From: Luteococcus peritonei
Lineage (GTDB): Bacteria > Actinomycetota > Actinomycetes > Propionibacteriales > Propionibacteriaceae
NCBI RefSeq assembly: GCF_039526385.1
Contig: NZ_BAAAIX010000026.1
Coordinates: 62,001-126,000, forward strand
DNA: 64,000 nt
Direction: 5' to 3'
In this document: positions 18,335-25,654 of the stretch, in pieces
How the letters are laid out: every line of letters begins with the position of its first letter
Position numbering within the stretch: the first letter of the stretch is position 1
Translations under genes and position numbers: made by a program
The notes under the pieces: model-generated
What the model was told of the DNA's origin: nothing
Databases searched by the model: none
What the model saw: only the letters and a program-made list of their open reading frames with translations

Positions 18335-19114
18335 TCAGATCATGTCCTTGAGCTCGGCCACGCTCTCCACGATCAGGTCCGGGCGGTAGGGGAAGCGCTC
18401 CAGGTCCATCCGGCCGGTGATGCCGGTGAGCACCAGGACGGTGAACAGCCCCGCCTCCATGCCCGCGACGATGTCGGTGTCCATCCGGTCACCGATCATG
18501 GCGGTGGTCTCGGCATGGGCGTCGATCTTGTTCATGGCGGAGCGGAACATCATCGGGTTGGGCTTGCCCACCACGTACGGGCGACGGTTGGTGGCCGCGG
18601 TGATCATGGCCGCGGCAGCACCGGTGGCGGGCAGCAGGCCCTGGGCGCTGGGGCCCGTGGTGTCGGGATTGGTGGTGATGAACTTGGCGCCCGCGACGAT
18701 GTGGCGGATGGCCTGGGTGATGGACTCGAAGGAATAGGTGCGGGTCTCGCCCAGCACCACGTAGTCCGGCTCGGTGGAGGTGAGGATGAAGCCGGCCTGG
18801 TGCAGTGCTGTGGTCAGGCCCGCCTCCCCGATGGCGTAGACGCGGGCCCCGGGGCGCTGCCGCTGCAGGAAGTCGGCGGTGGCCAGGGCGGAGGTCCACA
18901 GGTTCTCCTCCGGCACGGTCAGGCCGGACATCTCCAGACGAGCGCTGAGGTCGCGCGGGGTCATGGAGGAGTCATTGGTGAGCACCAGGAAGCGGTGGGA
19001 GGTGTCGACCCAGCGCTGGATCAGCTCCGAGGCGCCGCCGATCGGCTCGTCCTCGTGGACCAGGACACCGTCCTTGTCGGTCAGCCAGCATTCGATGTCT
19101 CGAGGTGTACGCAC
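18335..19114 (-). CDS. HAD-IIA family sugar-phosphatase (NagD-like)
   Basis: 259-residue haloacid-dehalogenase phosphatase. Motif I is LTDKDGVL (Asp nucleophile and Asp+2), motif II is VLTNDSS, the C2 cap spans about residues 80-185, motif III lysine is VVGKPNP, and motif IV is MIGDRMDTDI. NagD relatives dephosphorylate nucleotides or small sugar phosphates; the substrate here is unknown. GTG 19114 has TAGGGT 6 nt upstream (leaderless). It converges with the patatin gene. Confidence 0.9.
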   Translation of the reverse strand: MRTPRDIECWLTDKDGVLVHEDEPIGGASELIQRWVDTSHRFLVLTNDSSMTPRDLSARLEMSGLTVPEENLWTSALATADFLQRQRPGARVYAIGEAGLTTALHQAGFILTSTEPDYVVLGETRTYSFESITQAIRHIVAGAKFITTNPDTTGPSAQGLLPATGAAAAMITAATNRRPYVVGKPNPMMFRSAMNKIDAHAETTAMIGDRMDTDIVAGMEAGLFTVLVLTGITGRMDLERFPYRPDLIVESVAELKDMI

Positions 19115-19310
19115 GCCCCAACCCTAGGCGTGCAAGGCGACATCGGGGTGAACACCGCCAGCGCTTCCTCAGCTGGGGCCCGGTGCACCCCCAGCCGGGC
19201 GGGGCGAGTGACCCAGACGGCGCTCAGGATGGTCTTGGCCGGCGTTGTTAGTGTGGTCGGAACCCCCGACCTGAACGCCACATCTGTCCGCGAACCGAAG
19301 GGTCTGATCC

Positions 19311-21446
19311 GTGACCAGCACCAACCGCCGAACCTTCCTTGCGATCGGGGCAGCCGGAACCGCCGGCCTGGCCGTCGCCGCGACGGCAGGATGCTCCGGC
19401 GACGACGAGACGTCCCCGTCGCCCACGCCCAGCGCCGAGGCCTCCAGCGGGGCTCCCACCACCGGTCAGGGCCTGGCCAAGGAGATCCTGGCCGACGAGC
19501 CACTGCTCTACCTGGACTTCCAGGACGACGCCGATGCGAAGGCCCCGGCCGACCGCTCCGGCCACGGTCACAAGGCCACCCTGCACGGCAAGCAGTGGTG
19601 GGCCAATGATGCGCTGCTCACCCCGGCGCCCGATGCGGTGGGCCGCGCCTTCTACTCCGGCTCCAGCGTGGAGCCCGCCTGGGTGGAGGTGGCCGATGCC
19701 ACCACCTGGCTGGGCACGGTGGCCAGCACCGGGCTCAGCGTCGAGATGTGGATGAACCAGGAGGAGCCCAACTACGCGCAGTGCCTGCTGAAGCTGGACT
19801 CCTCCACCGACGACACCGGTTGGTCCTTCGGCTTCCAGCAGGAGGGCACCGGTCTGGTGGCCGAGGGGCCCGGCTACAAGGCCGTCGAGTCCACCACCCC
19901 GAAGCTGCCGGGCGCCTGGCACCACGTCGCCTTCACCGCCGACAAGGCCGGTGCCGTGGCGCAGTACGTCGACGGCAAGAAGGTGGGCGAGGGCAGCATC
20001 GGCCCCTTCGTCGGCAAGGTCACCAAGGTGCTGATCGGCATGAAGAAGGCCGGCGAGGGCGCCTCGCTGTCGGGCCAGTGGTCCCACCTGGCGATCTTCG
20101 GCAAGGCGCTGGCCCCCGAGCGGGTGGCGGCCCACCATGCCGCCGGCGTGGCCGAGGCCGACCCGGCCGTGCGCGGCGCCGACTGGTGGTTCGGCGGGCC
20201 CGCCTACTACAAGCAGTTCAGCAATGCCGAGGTGCTCACCGACACCAAGCGCTTCCCGGTGGCCGAGTGGTGGATGAATGCCTTCGACGAGGACCTGCCC
20301 ACCGAGAAGAAGTATGCCGACGGCGCCGTGGTCGTGGACCCGCAGGTGACCCCGGAGGGGCTGCGCAAGGCCGGCATCTGGACCATCCGCACGGTGGGCA
20401 TGGACATGACCGGCAAGCCCGGCGCGGAGACCATCGGCTGGCTCCCCGAGGACGAGGCCGACATGGCCACCGAGAAGATGCAGAAGATGGAAAAGGCCAT
20501 GAAGCAGATCCCCGACGGGGCGCTGGCCTATTCCAACTTCGGCACCGGCGTGACCATCTCCTCGATCGACCGCTACCGGGTGCGGCCGCTGGTGGACCGC
20601 CCCAAGCTGCACCAGGTCTCCGCGGACCTGTACTCCTACTGCTTCAGCCCCACCGTCTGCCAGCAGGTGGAGGATGCCTGGGGCATCCCGAAGGAGATCG
20701 CCCGCCGCGCCTGGATCCACGGCAAGACGGTGGAGCGCTGCCGCGCCTTCCTGACCGTCCCGCGTCCGGTCTGGGGCCTGGTGGCCCTGGGCCACGGCGG
20801 CGTCACCGCCCCCGGCGAGCCGGGCTGGTCCTCGGTGCCGAGCGCCGACGAGGTGGAGGGCGCCATGATGAGCTGCATCCTGGGCGGCGCCTCGGGCATC
20901 CTGCTCTTCCCGCAGACCTTCCCGGACTCCAAGAAGGCGCCGATCTGGAATGCCAAGACCGCCTACAAGGCCGGCGACACGGTGCGCGACGCGAAGGAGG
21001 AGCACCGCTTCTGGTACGCCCGCACCGAGCCCAAGCAGGGCGTTGACCCCAACACGGTGACCGACGACTCCTGGCTGAGCTGGCGCCCGGGCGTCTTCGG
21101 CGTGCGCGACAAGGACCACTTCGCCCGCGGCGTGAGCGATCGCGTCGAGAAGGTGAAGGCGCGCCTGCAGACCCATGCCGAGGTCTTCAACTCGCGCAGC
21201 CAGAACCGTCGCTTCAACGACAAGCTGTACACCCGCTGGTGGCCCAGCACGCCCGACGGCAACTCCTACCTGCTGGCCATGCAGGACATCCACGAGACCG
21301 ATGGCAGCTACGACTACGTCATGCCCGAGGGTGTCACCGAGGTGGAGGTGGTGGACGAGGACCGCACCATCAAGGTCTCGGACGGCACGTTCACCGACTC
21401 CTTCGCCAACGAGTGGGAGCACCACCTGTACCGCTGGAAGGTCTAG
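19311..21446 (+). CDS. Secreted LamG-domain lipoprotein with a glycosidase-like C-terminal region
   Basis: 711 residues. The N-terminus has twin arginines and a lipobox (RRTFLAIG ... TAGC), so it should be exported by Tat and lipid-anchored at about Cys25, followed by a Ser/Pro/Thr linker. Residues ~55-270 form a concanavalin/LamG-type sandwich (LLYLDFQDD, GHGHKATLHG, GAWHHVAFTADK). The remaining ~440 residues resemble a TIM-barrel sugar-active domain (VSADLYSYCFSP, GALAYSNFG, GAMMSCILGGASGILLFP) of no family I can name. Polysaccharide binding or degradation at the cell surface is inferred. GTG 19311 is preceded by AAGGG at 7 nt. Confidence 0.7.
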   Translation: MTSTNRRTFLAIGAAGTAGLAVAATAGCSGDDETSPSPTPSAEASSGAPTTGQGLAKEILADEPLLYLDFQDDADAKAPADRSGHGHKATLHGKQWWANDALLTPAPDAVGRAFYSGSSVEPAWVEVADATTWLGTVASTGLSVEMWMNQEEPNYAQCLLKLDSSTDDTGWSFGFQQEGTGLVAEGPGYKAVESTTPKLPGAWHHVAFTADKAGAVAQYVDGKKVGEGSIGPFVGKVTKVLIGMKKAGEGASLSGQWSHLAIFGKALAPERVAAHHAAGVAEADPAVRGADWWFGGPAYYKQFSNAEVLTDTKRFPVAEWWMNAFDEDLPTEKKYADGAVVVDPQVTPEGLRKAGIWTIRTVGMDMTGKPGAETIGWLPEDEADMATEKMQKMEKAMKQIPDGALAYSNFGTGVTISSIDRYRVRPLVDRPKLHQVSADLYSYCFSPTVCQQVEDAWGIPKEIARRAWIHGKTVERCRAFLTVPRPVWGLVALGHGGVTAPGEPGWSSVPSADEVEGAMMSCILGGASGILLFPQTFPDSKKAPIWNAKTAYKAGDTVRDAKEEHRFWYARTEPKQGVDPNTVTDDSWLSWRPGVFGVRDKDHFARGVSDRVEKVKARLQTHAEVFNSRSQNRRFNDKLYTRWWPSTPDGNSYLLAMQDIHETDGSYDYVMPEGVTEVEVVDEDRTIKVSDGTFTDSFANEWEHHLYRWKV

Positions 21447-21482
21447 ACTCGCTGGGCGCCGGGCCTGCGGGCCCGGCACCTC

Positions 21483-21555
21483 GCCCCTATAGCTCAGCTG
21501 GCAGAGCAGTGGACTTTTAATCCATGGGTCCTGGGTTCGATCCCCAGTGGGGGCA
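21483..21555 (+). tRNA. tRNA-Lys (anticodon TTT)
   Basis: 73-nt cloverleaf. The 5' acceptor GCCCCTA pairs with TGGGGGC with one wobble, the D arm is AGCTCAGCTGGCAGAGC, the anticodon loop is ACTTTTAA with TTT, and the T arm is CTGGGTTCGATCCCCAG. Discriminator base A; CCA is not encoded. It lies 36 bp after the LamG gene and is first in the Lys-Glu-Asp-Phe order. Confidence 0.96.
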
Positions 21556-21639
21556 CCTGGTCAGTGCCGGTTTCGGCGAGCCACGCAGCTCGAATCGTGT
21601 GCCCCGTGCGGGCCGCCGACTCCGGGTAGATTCGCCTGC

Positions 21640-22218
21640 ATGACGGGCTTCCTGGTGGTGCTGGCGGTGGGCCTGGTGCTGCTCGCCCTGGCCGCCCTGC
21701 GCGACCGCCAGACCCGACTGGCCGCCGAACGGGCCCTCGGGGCGCCGGTGAGCCGCGTGGAGGCCGCCCCGGCCGCCACCCCCGACGAGGGCCAGCGCGC
21801 CGCACTGGATCGCTTCCGCCAGCAGCACCAGATCGTCGACGCGCGGCTCGCGGATCCGGGGATGGCCACCTGGGCCGATCCGCCGACCGCCGAGCTGGCC
21901 GATGCCGATGTGCTGGTCTGCAGCCAGGCCCCCGGTTCGCTGCGGGAGCTGCTGGCCAGCCTGGAGCGGTGCCGCCCCCGGCCCCTGCTGCTCGTCTGTC
22001 CGCCGGTGGAGCCGACCCTGCTGGGTCTGGTCGTCGCCTCCCCCGAGCATCGGCTGGTGGTGGCCGAGGCCGACGACGAGGCCCTGACCGTGGTGTCCGC
22101 AGTCACTGGCGCCACCCTGGTGGACCGTGCCGACCTGCAGTCCGGTTGGGCGGTGCGGTGTCACGGGCGGCTGGCTCGCGCCGTCGTCGATGCCGATGGC
22201 AGCTGGCTCGAGAAATAG
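21640..22218 (+). CDS. Membrane-anchored protein with a possible GroEL apical-domain-like C-terminus
   Basis: 192 residues. The N-terminal ~20 residues (TGFLVVLAVGLVLLALAAL) form a membrane anchor. Residues ~110-180 (RPLLLVCPPVEPTLLGLVV, then TVVSAVTGATLVD) follow the order of blocks in the chaperonin apical domain (PLLIIAE-x-EALATLVVN ... LTGG-VI). The equatorial and ATPase parts of a chaperonin are absent. This likeness is my reading of the pattern and is not certain; otherwise the protein is hypothetical. ATG 21640 has TAGATT 7 nt upstream. The gene sits between tRNA-Lys and tRNA-Glu. Confidence 0.55.
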   Translation: MTGFLVVLAVGLVLLALAALRDRQTRLAAERALGAPVSRVEAAPAATPDEGQRAALDRFRQQHQIVDARLADPGMATWADPPTAELADADVLVCSQAPGSLRELLASLERCRPRPLLLVCPPVEPTLLGLVVASPEHRLVVAEADDEALTVVSAVTGATLVDRADLQSGWAVRCHGRLARAVVDADGSWLEK

Positions 22219-22253
22219 CAGCAGAACCTCAATCTCAACCTCGGGTTCAGGTC

Positions 22254-22280
22254 AGCTGAGCAATGCTCTCAGCTCATTTT
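22254..22280 (+). terminator. Putative intrinsic terminator after the 21640 gene
   Basis: AGCTGAG (22254-22260) pairs with CTCAGCT (22268-22274) around a 7-nt loop. A short CATTTT tract follows. It is 36 bp after the stop codon. Confidence 0.55.
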
Positions 22281-22374
22281 GGGCGTTTGCTCATCCACTA
22301 CCCATGCGGTGCGTGGGAGCCAGGATCCCGGCTGGAGGCGACGGGTATCAGGCCTAGTCATCTCAATATGATGA

Positions 22375-22403
22375 ACAACATTGTTTCCGAAACACAGTGT
22401 TGT
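22375..22403. promoter_or_regulatory. Imperfect inverted repeat in AT-rich upstream region
   Basis: The arms ACAACATTGTTTC (22375-22387) and GAAACACAGTGTTGT (22389-22403) are near-complementary about one central base, with a small asymmetry. The repeat lies in the least GC-rich stretch of the window (about 22340-22500), roughly 75-105 bp upstream of a -35 box. It is a candidate operator for the SH3b hydrolase; the binding protein is unknown. Confidence 0.5.
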
Positions 22404-22479
22404 AATTACCGGCTGGAGATTTTCGCCACGCATTCGGCGTGTCCGCTGGTCAGCGCCATTTCATTCATTTCTGTTCCAT

Positions 22480-22509
22480 TTGTTGCCATCGATTTCGGCT
22501 GCCTAGAGT
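22480..22509 (+). promoter_or_regulatory. Sigma-70-type promoter of the SH3b hydrolase gene
   Basis: TTGTTG (22480-22485) and TAGAGT (22504-22509) are separated by 18 bp. Transcription would start near 22516, giving a leader of about 114 nt, unlike the many leaderless genes nearby. Confidence 0.6.
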
Positions 22510-22629
22510 CCCGCAGCGAGGGGGCTGCACCGGCCCTACCGGGTCAGCCCGGGGACGTGGGGAAGCGTCCAGGCCGGTGCCCCCCTTGCTTGTCCACAGC
22601 GGTTGGGGAAGAACCGCGAAAGGGAACTC
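22510..22629 (+). ncRNA. Structured 5' leader: three-way junction plus a hairpin before the RBS
   Basis: Perfect nested helices can be drawn. P1 is GCACCGGCC (22527-22535) with GGCCGGTGC (22572-22580). Inside it, P2 is CCGGG-TCAG-CCCGG (22539-22552), and P3 is GGACG/CGTCC (22553-22570) with loop TGGGGAAG. A separate P4, GCGGTT/AACCGC (22599-22617), has loop GGGGAAG and ends at the ribosome-binding site GAAAGGGA. Both large loops share GGGGAAG. A compact junction with repeated loop sequence next to the RBS suggests a cis-regulatory RNA (riboswitch or protein-binding leader) for the cell-wall hydrolase. Cyclic di-AMP (ydaO) riboswitches control such genes in actinobacteria, but I could not match their consensus. 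Confidence 0.55.
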
Positions 22630-23994
22630 ATGAGTGCACTGCGCGCTGCGCGCCAGGTGGCGGCCTCGACGGTCGTCGCCGGCATGCTGATCGGCGGCAA
22701 CCAGCTCGTGGTGGGAACCCTGGCCCAGGCCAGGACCACCACGATGGTGGCCACCACCTCGGTGAACGTCCGCTCCGGGCCGAGCACGGCCACGTCGGTG
22801 ATCGGGGCACTGTCGCCCGGCCAGGAGGTGACCGCCACCGGGCCGGCCAGAGGCGGCTGGTACCCGGTGCTCTTCCAGGGGCGCAAGGGATTCGTCTCCG
22901 CCGCCTACCTGCGAGCGCGGACCGCAGTGGTCTCCAGCCAGGTCAGCGACAGTTCGGGCCGCAGCGCCGGTACGGCGCACGCGCTGGAGTCGGTGAACGT
23001 GCGCGTCGGTGCCGGGCTGTCCAACCGGGTCTTCACGGTCCTGCCCAAGGGAGCAAGCGTCACGCTCACCGGCCGCACCGAACGCGGCTGGAGCCAGGTG
23101 CGGATGGGTGGGCGGATCCTGTGGATCAACTCGGCCTGGCTCACCCGCTCGCGGCCCAGCAGCGCACCGCTGCCGACCACCACTCGCAAGGCCCGGGCCA
23201 CCACGGCCCTGATGATCCGCACCGCCCCCGGGAGCAAGTTCACCAACCTGGGCGACATCCCCCAGGGGACGGTGCTGAACCTGACCGGCAAGAAGCAGCA
23301 GGGCGTGGCCCAGATCGTCTGGCAGGGAGCCCTGCGCTGGGTGAACGCCAACTACCTGGCCTCGGTCTCGTCCACGACGAGCGCTCCGGTGGCGCCGAAG
23401 GCGCCCGCCACCATCGGCAGTCGCTATGCCCGGGTGGCGCTGAACCTGCGCACCTCCTCCTCTGGCCCTGGCATGGTGGGCGAGGTTCCAGCCGGGACGC
23501 GGCTGGCGGTGACCGGCGTGGTGACCAATGGTCGCGCGCAGGTGGTGGTGAACGGCGCGGAGCGCTGGGTGACCGCCATGTACCTGTCGCTGTCCTCACC
23601 CAACCTGGCTCGCTCCGTGAGCGGCAGCCTGAACACGGGTGGCTCGTCGGGGCTGGACTCGCTGGTGCCCGCGGCCAAGGCGATCGTGGGCGACGTGCGG
23701 GCCAACTACCCGCAGATCGCCACCATGTACGGCGTCCGCTCGGACCCGCTGCCCGACCACCCCAGTGGCCACGCGGTGGACATCATGCTCCCGAACTACC
23801 AGGCCAACAAGGCACTGGGCTGGCAGATCGCCCGCCACGTGCAGGCCAATGCCGGGCGGCTGGGCGTGAAGTACATCATCTTCGACCAGCACATCTGGTC
23901 GGTGGCCCGCTCCTCCGAGGGCTGGCGCCCGATGGCCGACCGCGGCAGCGACAACGCCAACCACATGAACCACGTGCACGTCACGGTGAACTGA
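22630..23994 (+). CDS. Secreted cell-wall hydrolase-like protein with four SH3b repeats
   Basis: 454 residues. A signal peptide (about 1-35) is followed by four bacterial SH3 repeats at roughly 40-95, 120-180, 190-245 and 265-320; each contains a VNVRSG/LNLRTS-like strand and ends in a W-x-AxYL-type segment. The C-terminal ~120 residues hold PSGHAVDIMLP and NHMNHVHVTVN, an ARB_07466-like domain with His/Asp spacing like LAS zinc peptidases. It probably binds and cuts peptidoglycan outside the cell. ATG 22630 has the GAAAGGGA ribosome-binding site. A structured ~114-nt leader implies post-transcriptional control. Confidence 0.83.
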   Translation: MSALRAARQVAASTVVAGMLIGGNQLVVGTLAQARTTTMVATTSVNVRSGPSTATSVIGALSPGQEVTATGPARGGWYPVLFQGRKGFVSAAYLRARTAVVSSQVSDSSGRSAGTAHALESVNVRVGAGLSNRVFTVLPKGASVTLTGRTERGWSQVRMGGRILWINSAWLTRSRPSSAPLPTTTRKARATTALMIRTAPGSKFTNLGDIPQGTVLNLTGKKQQGVAQIVWQGALRWVNANYLASVSSTTSAPVAPKAPATIGSRYARVALNLRTSSSGPGMVGEVPAGTRLAVTGVVTNGRAQVVVNGAERWVTAMYLSLSSPNLARSVSGSLNTGGSSGLDSLVPAAKAIVGDVRANYPQIATMYGVRSDPLPDHPSGHAVDIMLPNYQANKALGWQIARHVQANAGRLGVKYIIFDQHIWSVARSSEGWRPMADRGSDNANHMNHVHVTVN

Positions 23995-24039
23995 GCCGTT
24001 TGGCGCGCACGCACGGACCCCCTAGGATTGGGCGGTCGG

Positions 24040-24112
24040 GTCCCCATCGTCTAGCGGCCCAGGACACCGCCCTTTCAAGGCGGCAGCGCGGGTTCGAATC
24101 CCGTTGGGGATG
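24040..24112 (+). tRNA. tRNA-Glu (anticodon TTC)
   Basis: 73-nt cloverleaf. The 5' acceptor GTCCCCA pairs with TGGGGAT (one G-T), the anticodon loop is CCTTTCAA with TTC, and the T arm is CGGGTTCGAATCCCG. Discriminator base G; no CCA is encoded. TAGGAT at 24023-24028 is the likely -10 box. A strong terminator hairpin follows. Confidence 0.96.
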
Positions 24113-24122
24113 CAACGAGAAC

Positions 24123-24158
24123 AAGCCCCTGACCAGCACTCTTGCTGGTCAGGGGCTT
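24123..24158 (+). terminator. Terminator of tRNA-Glu
   Basis: A perfect 16-bp stem (24123-24138 with 24143-24158) with loop CTCT. There is no T tract, as is common for high-GC actinobacterial terminators. It could also stop the convergent gene ending at 24174. Confidence 0.8.
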
Positions 24159-24173
24159 CGCCGTTGGTGCAGC

Positions 24174-24692
24174 TCAGGCTTCGTCCGGCTTCGCAGCCCA
24201 GATGTTCTCGTAGGTCTCCAGGAACAGGCCTTGGGAAGCGACCAGACGCGACAGCATGGCGTCGAACTGGGGATCTTCCCCATAGATGTCGTTGTCGAGA
24301 CCACCTGTGAGCCTGACCAGGATGTCGAGCTCGGTGAAATGGAAGACCATGCGTGGTTCCCGATCCCCCATCACAGCGTGGATGTAGCTCTCCAGCTTGT
24401 CCTGGTCGACGTCACGAACATCCAGATCGCTGGCCAGCCCCGGGTGGCGCTGGTAGAACTCCTCGTCATCGCTGTCGACGTAGATGATGCACTGCGGGTG
24501 GAAGTGCACCATGCCGAGCAGGACAAAGGAGAACCGGCGGGCGAACTCTGCGCTGCGAGACGCCTGCATGTACTCGATGAAGTCAGGACTCAAGTCGCCT
24601 GGCGGAACCTTCGGGACGATCGTGATGCTGCGAAGCTGTTCAGCCTCCGCCAGTTCCTCCAGATGCTCCCAATGCTTGTCGATGTCAATCAC
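24174..24692 (-). CDS. Hypothetical acidic protein, possible orphan immunity protein
   Basis: 172 residues, no family recognised. It is acidic and aromatic-rich with no signal peptide or membrane segment: LSPDFIEYMQASRSAEFARR, then VHFHPQCIIYVDSDDEEFYQ, then a helical C-terminus (RLVASQGLFLETYENIW). Composition and size resemble immunity proteins of polymorphic toxins. Its lower GC third positions suggest transfer. Start GTG 24692 follows GGGGAGG at 10 nt. No intact toxin gene lies upstream; only a short minus-strand frame ending at 24718 (VAWRFRIQGVDPGWEKVG, CLAGGICG) might be a toxin scrap. The immunity role is a guess from context. Confidence 0.55.
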   Translation of the reverse strand: MIDIDKHWEHLEELAEAEQLRSITIVPKVPPGDLSPDFIEYMQASRSAEFARRFSFVLLGMVHFHPQCIIYVDSDDEEFYQRHPGLASDLDVRDVDQDKLESYIHAVMGDREPRMVFHFTELDILVRLTGGLDNDIYGEDPQFDAMLSRLVASQGLFLETYENIWAAKPDEA

Positions 24693-24882
24693 GCTGCCAC
24701 GACCTCCCCGTTGTGCTTTACGTGGGAGATGGGGTTGCCGAAGCCTGCACCGTGGCAGCGTCCGCAGTCGCGAGGCCGCAGATCCCCCCCGCAAGACACA
24801 CCGAGCCGTTGACTCTTGTGCCCTTGCCAACCTTCTCCCAACCGGGATCAACTCCCTGAATTCTGAACCGCCACGCCACGTT

Positions 24883-24916
24883 AGTGGTTGTGGTTGGTAG
24901 AGCAACCACAACCACT
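24883..24916. repeat. Perfect 14-bp inverted repeat
   Basis: AGTGGTTGTGGTTG (24883-24896) and its exact complement (24903-24916) flank the loop GTAGAG. It sits in the non-coding 283 bp between the immunity-like gene and the membrane protein gene. It may be a terminator of a lost upstream gene or a remnant of a mobile element end; there is no T tract. Confidence 0.7.
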
Positions 24917-24975
24917 GACAATGTGCGACCCACCTGGCTCGGAGGGGCACGCGGCGAAGCCCGACGGCCGGCGCC

Positions 24976-25644
24976 ATGATGATGATCATGGAGGAACCAG
25001 CACCGGGTGAACGGCAGGGGTCGCGTCGTGGGCCCCGGCACCTGCAGCGCCTCAGCGAGCTGGAGGTGGGTCCCGACCAGGTGCTGGAACGGGCCGACCA
25101 GGCCCTTGATGCCGGCGCGAGCCTCTGGCTGTCGACGAGGCTGTGGGCCAGCCGACTCGCCATCCCCGGCTTCCCGGCCGTGGTGGCCCTGGTCAACCTT
25201 GGCCGCCGCGACCCCCGCGCACAGGCCGGTGACCTCGAGGCTCTTCCACTGTTCCTGCTCGCCGCCATCTGGGCCTTCGGGATGCTGCACGTGGTCCTGC
25301 CGCTGGCGCTGCGCGGCGGCGCCCTGGCGACCGGGTCGACGCTCGGCGCCCACACCGTGCTGGGGCCCAGGGAACTTCCCCTGGCCGGGACCCGGGCGCG
25401 ACGGTGGATCGTCCCGAACCCACGCAGCGGCAACGAGCGCTACTGGTCGATGCGTCACGGGCGCGTCTGGGTGGTGGTGGCGGAGCAGGACCTACCCGCC
25501 CCAGACGCTCTGGCGCACCACGGAGTCACCGTGGTCAGGGGCAACTACCTGGCGGACCTGCTGCGGGGCACGCTCGTCGTGGTGGTGCTGGTCCTGCTGT
25601 TCGCCGTGGCCGGGGCCATCGCCGCCGTGACCGCCTGGCCCTGA
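24976..25644 (+). CDS. Hypothetical two-to-three-helix membrane protein
   Basis: 222 residues, family not recognised. Hydrophobic segments lie at about residues 50-75 (LWASRLAIPGFPAVVALV), 88-110 (LPLFLLAAIWAFGMLHVVLP) and 195-218 (GTLVVVVLVLLFAVAGAIAA). Between the last two is a soluble stretch with PNPRSGNERYWSMRHGRVWV. The start is uncertain: ATGs occur at codons 1, 2, 3 and 5, and there is no clear ribosome-binding site or -10 box. It lies in the segment separating tRNA-Glu from tRNA-Asp. Its stop is 10 bp from the convergent oxidoreductase gene. Confidence 0.6.
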   Translation: MMMIMEEPAPGERQGSRRGPRHLQRLSELEVGPDQVLERADQALDAGASLWLSTRLWASRLAIPGFPAVVALVNLGRRDPRAQAGDLEALPLFLLAAIWAFGMLHVVLPLALRGGALATGSTLGAHTVLGPRELPLAGTRARRWIVPNPRSGNERYWSMRHGRVWVVVAEQDLPAPDALAHHGVTVVRGNYLADLLRGTLVVVVLVLLFAVAGAIAAVTAWP

Positions 25645-25654
25645 CCGGGAGCGC

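Noticed and set aside
22510..22629. Firm call of a ydaO (c-di-AMP) riboswitch
   Set aside because: The downstream gene type fits, but I could not align the conserved ydaO core; kept as an unclassified structured leader.
24718..24900. C-terminal fragment of a polymorphic toxin as an annotated pseudogene
   Set aside because: Only ~50 plausible residues and no recognised toxin motif; mentioned under the immunity-like gene instead.
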